Shown: positions 7,585 through 10,863 of the stretch, one piece after another | How the letters are laid out: the number at the start of each line of letters is the position of its first letter | How positions within the stretch are numbered: the stretch's first letter is position 1 | The notes under the pieces: model-generated | Told to the model about the DNA's origin: nothing | The model's database searches: none | What the model saw: only the letters and a program-made list of their open reading frames with translations | Program-made: the position numbers and the translations under genes | Assembly (NCBI GenBank): GCA_034440515.1 | Contig: JAWXCF010000118.1 | Span: 1-10,863 of the forward strand | Length of the DNA: 10,863 nt | Source: JAWXCF01 sp034440515 | GTDB lineage: Bacteria > Bacteroidota > Bacteroidia > CAILMK01 | Reading direction: 5' to 3'

Positions 7585-7656
7585 AGCCGAGAACGGGAAT
7601 TGAACCCACAATCTCTGGTTTACGATACCATTGCTGTACCATTGAGCTACCTCGGC
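7585..7656 (-). tRNA. trnT: tRNA-Thr (anticodon CGU)
   Basis: The minus strand folds into a full cloverleaf. The acceptor stem GCCGAGG pairs with TCTCGGC (last pair G-U). The D arm is GCTC/CAGC with the GGTA loop. The anticodon loop ATCGTAA has CGU at 7624-7622, which reads ACG (Thr). A five-base variable loop follows, then a T arm with loop TTCAATT. G35-U36 and the G1-C72/C2-G71 pairs agree with known threonyl-tRNA identity. The discriminator is U, and the encoded 3' end runs into a T-run, so CCA must be added by an enzyme. C13-C22 and A27-G43 are mismatched and two T-stem pairs are G-U, so the fold is slightly loose. It is the only RNA gene seen and lies between two glycan genes. Confidence 0.92.
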
Positions 7657-7694
7657 ACAACTTATTTCAAACTGGGACCTATCAATTTCTTTAC

Positions 7695-7700
7695 ATTATA
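7695..7700 (-). promoter_or_regulatory. TATAAT -10 box for the tRNA gene
   Basis: On the minus strand TATAAT lies 38 bases before the first base of the tRNA, which would give a 5' leader of about 32 bases for RNase P to remove. No clear -35 box is seen. It faces away from the TATAAT at 7726 on the other strand, making a divergent promoter region. Confidence 0.45.
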
Positions 7701-7725
7701 TTACAATTTAGCTAGAGTGAGTGGA

Positions 7726-7731
7726 TATAAT
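7726..7731 (+). promoter_or_regulatory. TATAAT -10 box for the coiled-coil methyltransferase
   Basis: A perfect TATAAT, with a possible -35-like TTACAA at 7701-7706 (19-base spacing). It overlaps the most upstream in-frame GTG (7721), so translation is unlikely to begin there. Initiation near 7738 would allow a leaderless GTG at 7736 or a short leader to the ATG at 7766. Confidence 0.5.
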
Positions 7732-7765
7732 ACCTGTGCCTAGATTATCTTTTACGATTTGTGAT

Positions 7766-8647
7766 ATGAACTGGCAGATTTTTACACCTGATTTCGAGAC
7801 AATTGAAAACTTCAATGATTCAGCTTGGGTTGGACATACATTCTTTGCTTACGATTTAATACGTAATTACAAGCCAAAGGTGGTGGCGGAACTTGGTACA
7901 CATAAAGGCACCTCTTTCTTCTCCATGCTAGAAGCCAGCCAAGATGGTGCAATTGCCGCAGAGTTAAATGCAGTCGATACTTGGCGCGGAGATGAACATG
8001 CGGGCTTTTATAGCGATGATGTGTATAATAGTGTCCAAGCTACTATCAAGAAGCATTTTCCACTAGAAAACACCAAACTTATTCGAAAGACCTTCGATGA
8101 AGCCAACGAATTATTTAAGCCCGAGACTATTGATATTCTGCACATTGATGGCCTGCATACATATGATGCCGTCAAGCAAGATTATGAGACTTGGAAGAAT
8201 AAAGTTAGACCTGATGGAGTTATCATGCTACATGATATTAAAGTATCAGAGTTTGGCGTAAAAGAAGTTTGGGAAGAAATCAAAAAGGACTATCCAGACT
8301 CGGCAGTCCTCGAGTTTGAACATAGTTTTGGCTTAGGAGTCTTGTTTAAAGACCTTAAACGATTTAAGTTCTTGGCTGACGTTAATACAAAATATTTATT
8401 TCATGCTTATTACAAAGCCCAGTGGGAGAGATACGATATCAGAAGACAAAATGTAAATTATAAAGATGAGGTGAGTGCTCTAACTAAAGAATTAAATAGT
8501 ACAGGAAAGTATGGTGTGCATTTAAACAATGAGATAGTAAATTTGAAAACTGAAATCGCCCACTACCAAGGCGTTGAGGCAGAACTTCGGACGATTAAGA
8601 AAAACAGTCTTTATAAAGTTTATAAAAAGATTCTGCCTAGCCACTGA
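7766..8647 (+). CDS. Class I SAM-dependent methyltransferase with C-terminal coiled coil, 293 aa
   Basis: Belongs to the Methyltransf_24-like group found in sugar and glycan clusters. Counting from the ATG at 7766, it shows WVGHTFFAYDLI (21-32), motif I VVAELGTHKGTSFF (39-52), the highly typical NAVDTWRGDEHAGFY (68-82), IDILHIDGLHTYDAV (122-136) with acidic and histidine residues likely to bind metal or substrate, and RPDGVIMLHDI (148-158). After about 210 the sequence becomes a heptad-like, charged region, ending with a KKNSLYKVYKKIL tail of the kind seen on membrane-associated glycan enzymes. The acceptor is probably a sugar hydroxyl of the exported polysaccharide. In-frame GTG codons at 7736 and 7721 are alternative starts; the ATG directly precedes the first conserved segment. 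It converges on the exporter ATPase with a four-base gap. Confidence 0.8.
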   Translation: MNWQIFTPDFETIENFNDSAWVGHTFFAYDLIRNYKPKVVAELGTHKGTSFFSMLEASQDGAIAAELNAVDTWRGDEHAGFYSDDVYNSVQATIKKHFPLENTKLIRKTFDEANELFKPETIDILHIDGLHTYDAVKQDYETWKNKVRPDGVIMLHDIKVSEFGVKEVWEEIKKDYPDSAVLEFEHSFGLGVLFKDLKRFKFLADVNTKYLFHAYYKAQWERYDIRRQNVNYKDEVSALTKELNSTGKYGVHLNNEIVNLKTEIAHYQGVEAELRTIKKNSLYKVYKKILPSH

Positions 8648-8651
8648 ATAC

Positions 8652-9905
8652 CTAGCTAACTTCCCATTCTGCAGGTAGGGAGATTTGTCCTATGTCTTTA
8701 CCATATGAAAGCATATCAAAGGAATACATTTGCGAGAGGAAATGCAAAGCTTCCTCAGTATTATAATCAAAAACACCTATAGTAACGTAGTATTTACCAT
8801 CTACAAAGTATCTTCCAGCTAGTTTATAAATTGTCGTTCCTGTTTGTCTAAGCGTAGAATGTTGCTGATAATTCTTACTATTAGTACCAGTTATAACCTG
8901 TCCAACCTCATTACCAATCGCAACACCAATATAATAATCATGCGGCTCGGAAGAATTGTTTTTATAACTGATACTAATATTGATAATATCAGCAGTAGTG
9001 TAAACAGATTTCTGTTTGCCTGCATTATCTGTAATCTTAACATCAGTAATTTCTATTAGTTTCTCTCCAAATGATTCACCAGTGGTTTTACCCTCAGGCA
9101 TCTTAACAGCGTCTATCTCTGCTTGTGGCTCAATCAGACGACGATACTCTTGAATTACACTGGCAGGATTACCATCAGCACAGACTTCGTGTTCATCGAT
9201 CAAAATAGCTCTGTCACATAATGTCTGTATAGCGTTGGTATCATGGCTAACAAACAAGATAGTTTTCTTTTCACGTTTGAAGCGATTGATCACTTTACGT
9301 GATTTTCGTTGGAAATTTTCATCGCCAACTGCCAGTATTTCATCCAGAATGTAAATATCTGCGTGTGATTGGATGGCGATTGAGAAAGCGAGACGCACTA
9401 ACATTCCACTAGAATAGTTTTTCACTGGCGTTTCAATAAACTCCGCTAAATCAGCGAACTTCACAATTTCTTTAAACTTAGAATCTAGGAATTTTTTAGT
9501 CATACCCAAAATTGTGCCATTCAAGTATATATTTTCTCGACCTGATAGTTCGGTATTGAAGCCTACGCCTAACTCTAGGAAAGGTACCAAACTCCCGTTA
9601 ACCTGAATCTTACCGCCGTGATCAGGATTATAAATACCAGCAATCAATTTGAGGAGAGTACTCTTGCCACTGCCATTTTTGCCGATCAGGCCAACAAATT
9701 CACCTTTTTTTATTTCTATATTGACGTTTCTTAGTACGCGAAATTTTTTAGTTTTGCCTTGTCTGAAGAACGAAGAAAATAGCGAACGCAGTGAAAACTT
9801 TGTGTCTTCATTGGTATAGAAAGTCTTAGAGACATTCTCTACCTTAATAGCTAGTTCTTGTGATTCTCGAGCATTTGGTTCAAAACTTTTTAAGATCTTA
9901 TCCAT
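8652..9905 (-). CDS. wzt: Polysaccharide ABC exporter ATPase with carbohydrate-binding domain, 417 aa
   Basis: The nucleotide-binding subunit that powers export of a lipid-linked glycan. Visible are Walker A GKNGSGKS (75-82), the segment FLELGVGFNTELSGRENI (109-126) characteristic of polysaccharide exporters, the signature YSSGM (164-168, the usual Wzt/TagH variant of LSGGQ), Walker B YILDE (185-189), the D-loop AVGDENF and the switch H221 in FVSHD. Residues about 285-415 form a separate beta-rich domain like Wzt_C, which in characterised O-antigen exporters recognises the modified non-reducing end of the glycan. About 30 residues precede the ATPase fold, and an insert with RSLFSSFFRQG (40-50) sits before the second strand, as in this family. 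It follows the permease by 21 bases in a two-gene operon. Confidence 0.93.
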   Translation of the reverse strand: MDKILKSFEPNARESQELAIKVENVSKTFYTNEDTKFSLRSLFSSFFRQGKTKKFRVLRNVNIEIKKGEFVGLIGKNGSGKSTLLKLIAGIYNPDHGGKIQVNGSLVPFLELGVGFNTELSGRENIYLNGTILGMTKKFLDSKFKEIVKFADLAEFIETPVKNYSSGMLVRLAFSIAIQSHADIYILDEILAVGDENFQRKSRKVINRFKREKKTILFVSHDTNAIQTLCDRAILIDEHEVCADGNPASVIQEYRRLIEPQAEIDAVKMPEGKTTGESFGEKLIEITDVKITDNAGKQKSVYTTADIINISISYKNNSSEPHDYYIGVAIGNEVGQVITGTNSKNYQQHSTLRQTGTTIYKLAGRYFVDGKYYVTIGVFDYNTEEALHFLSQMYSFDMLSYGKDIGQISLPAEWEVS

Positions 9906-9926
9906 AACTGTATTTTGTAAGCAAGT

Positions 9927-10709
9927 TTAAAAATATTCAGCAATTCTTTTAACATTATGTTGAAAGAATACGCCCCCGAGTACTGCAAAGACTATTGCGC
10001 AGAACATATATAAAAGCATTAAGGGAATATTCACTTGGTCGTATATATTAAAACCCGCACGAACCTGGTTTAGTAAGATACCTAAAGGATTACCAGCTAC
10101 AACTGAAGTAAAGGTGCTAGGAATAAGGCCACTACTTACAGTAAAAAGAATTGGTGTAACCCAGTATAGTAGGAACATACCTAGTTCTAGAATATTCTTT
10201 AAATCCCTAAAACGAATAGAAATGATGCTAGTGAAGAAAGCCAGCCCCCAGCAAAAGATGAAAATGATCATTGCTATAAACAAACAATATAGAATCCCGC
10301 TTAAAGTGACAGCTATTCCACTGCTGAGCATCAGAATTATTACCAATATCAGGTTGATACCAAGATTGATCAGAGCGCTCACTAAGGAGCTCAGAACAGC
10401 AATCTGACGTGGGAAGTTCACCTTCAGGATAATTCCAGCTCTGTCAATTAATGACATTTGACCAATAATCACTAATTCATTCACAAAAGTGTAGAAAATG
10501 ATCCCAAGAAGTAAATATATAGGGTAATTGGGGATATTTTGGTTGAGAATTTTTGTCCACACCAAATACATCACAAGAAAAGTAGAGTAGGGCTTAATCA
10601 ATACCCACAAGACTCCTAATATTGAATTTTGGTATCTCATTTTGAAACTAGTTTTCACCAGTTGTACAAAGAGGTCAAAAAGATTTCGGTTTATAGAGAT
10701 AAATTTCAT
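9927..10709 (-). CDS. wzm: Polysaccharide ABC exporter permease, ABC-2 type, 260 aa
   Basis: The channel subunit that pairs with the ATPase downstream. The N-terminus has the amphipathic 'R-Y-[small]-x-S-x-L-G-x-L-W-x-L-x-x-P' element (RYQNSILGVLWVLIKP, residues 25-40) that defines Wzm/TagG permeases. About six hydrophobic spans follow (near 38-55, 62-82, 105-130, 137-160, 170-195 and 228-250), with ISIRFRDLKNILELGMFLLYWVTPILF before the fifth span, and NPLGILLNQVR. Length is normal for the family. The ATG at 10709 is preferred over the upstream TTG at 10715, because TATAAT ends at 10715 and the ATG's A falls where transcription would begin, implying a leaderless message. TagGH (teichoic acid) exporters are a related alternative. 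Confidence 0.92.
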   Translation of the reverse strand: MKFISINRNLFDLFVQLVKTSFKMRYQNSILGVLWVLIKPYSTFLVMYLVWTKILNQNIPNYPIYLLLGIIFYTFVNELVIIGQMSLIDRAGIILKVNFPRQIAVLSSLVSALINLGINLILVIILMLSSGIAVTLSGILYCLFIAMIIFIFCWGLAFFTSIISIRFRDLKNILELGMFLLYWVTPILFTVSSGLIPSTFTSVVAGNPLGILLNQVRAGFNIYDQVNIPLMLLYMFCAIVFAVLGGVFFQHNVKRIAEYF

Positions 10710-10711
10710 GA

Positions 10712-10722
10712 TCAATTATATC
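10712..10722 (-). promoter_or_regulatory. Exporter operon -10 element (leaderless), left arm of an inverted repeat
   Basis: The minus strand reads GATATAATTGA, containing TATAAT at 10720-10715. Five bases separate the box from the permease ATG at 10709, so the expected first transcribed base is the A of the start codon. The same 11-mer occurs inverted at 10751-10761. No good -35 box is visible. Confidence 0.6.
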
Positions 10723-10750
10723 AAAATTACTTCAAGCTATTTTATTTTAA

Positions 10751-10761
10751 GATATAATTGA
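10751..10761 (+). promoter_or_regulatory. HAD-gene -10 element (leaderless), right arm of an inverted repeat
   Basis: The plus strand reads GATATAATTGA, with TATAAT at 10753-10758. Six bases separate the box from the ATG at 10765, the ideal distance for transcription to start on the A of the start codon. It is an exact inverted copy of the exporter -10 element at 10712-10722. Confidence 0.6.
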
Positions 10762-10764
10762 AAA

Positions 10765-10863
10765 ATGTCGACCAAAATACTCTGTTTCGATCTCGATGAT
10801 ACCCTCATTGACGATAGCTATAAATTTGAAATCACTTTTTGTGATTGCATCAAAACTATCTTA
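10765..10863 (+). CDS. HAD-superfamily hydrolase, N-terminal part (33 codons, runs off the window)
   Basis: The frame starts with a short leader and the beta-strand KILCF followed by DLDDTLIDD (residues 9-17). This matches HAD motif I, D-x-D-x-T/V, where D9 would be the nucleophile and D11 the general acid. HAD phosphatases hydrolyse phosphate esters of sugars, nucleotides and other small molecules, but the cap and later motifs lie outside the window, so no substrate can be named. It diverges from the exporter operon across a 55-base spacer. Confidence 0.8.
   Translation, partial: MSTKILCFDLDDTLIDDSYKFEITFCDCIKTIL

Noticed and set aside
7561..7600. Attachment-site duplication of the tRNA 3' end within the window
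   Set aside because: I looked for a second copy of the tRNA 3' segment (near ACGGGAATTGAA) to the left and saw none. No integrase or transposase gene is present.
7586..7656. tRNA anticodon shifted to UCG (Arg) or GUA (Tyr)
   Set aside because: Either shift breaks the paired anticodon stem and removes the conserved U33. CGU keeps four of five stem pairs and agrees with Thr identity bases.
9410..9420. The YSSGM signature in the ABC ATPase as a defective LSGGQ
   Set aside because: This variant is normal in Wzt/TagH polysaccharide exporters and is not a sign of decay.
1..10863. CRISPR arrays, insertion sequences or long direct repeats
   Set aside because: No regularly spaced repeats, transposase motifs or terminal inverted repeats were seen. 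Poly-A/T runs and TA-rich patches are explained by base composition.
1..10863. Bacteroidetes origin, suggested by the lack of Shine-Dalgarno sequences
   Set aside because: The visible -10 boxes are TATAAT with leaderless spacing rather than the TAnnTTTG form of Bacteroidetes. Without a marker gene, the phylum remains open.

Overview
The window is an AT-rich, very compact bacterial stretch devoted almost entirely to surface-polysaccharide synthesis and export. No gene start has a convincing Shine-Dalgarno sequence. Several starts sit 4-6 bases after a TATAAT box, as in leaderless mRNAs, and neighbouring genes overlap or lie within a few bases of each other. TATAAT-type promoters argue against Bacteroidetes, whose -10 box differs. 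Together these features would suit a small-genome lineage such as Patescibacteria/CPR (for example Saccharibacteria), but no marker gene is present, so the assignment is inference.

Layout from left to right: the first codons of a minus-strand gene (1-25); two overlapping plus-strand GT-B glycosyltransferases (167-1543 and 1543-2823); a large minus-strand multi-spanning GT-C-like protein (2805-4604) overlapping the preceding gene tail to tail; a plus-strand SAM-methyltransferase-like protein (4684-5370); a second minus-strand GT-C-like membrane protein (5375-6643); the 3' remnant of an NAD-dependent sugar epimerase/dehydratase (about 6674-6823) whose stop overlaps the start of a DPM1-like GT2 transferase (6823-7524); a minus-strand tRNA-Thr(CGU) (7585-7656); a plus-strand class I methyltransferase with a coiled-coil tail (7766-8647); a minus-strand Wzm/Wzt-type ABC exporter (permease 10709-9927, ATPase 9905-8652); and the start of a plus-strand HAD hydrolase (10765 to the window end).

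A working model, by inference: cytoplasmic GT-B enzymes assemble a polyprenyl-linked glycan and the Wzm/Wzt pair exports it. The C-terminal domain of Wzt would read the glycan end, possibly a methyl cap added by one of the methyltransferases. The GT2 enzyme would charge polyprenyl phosphate with a sugar, which the two GT-C membrane proteins would use outside the membrane.

The most notable observations are two signs of decay in one mini-operon (6674-7581). The epimerase has lost all but its C-terminal end. The GT2 gene has an in-frame TAA, after which the family's usual C-terminal tail continues in the same frame to a second stop. Also notable are a perfect 11-bp inverted repeat that supplies both -10 boxes of the divergent exporter/HAD promoter, and three convergent gene pairs with essentially no intergenic space.
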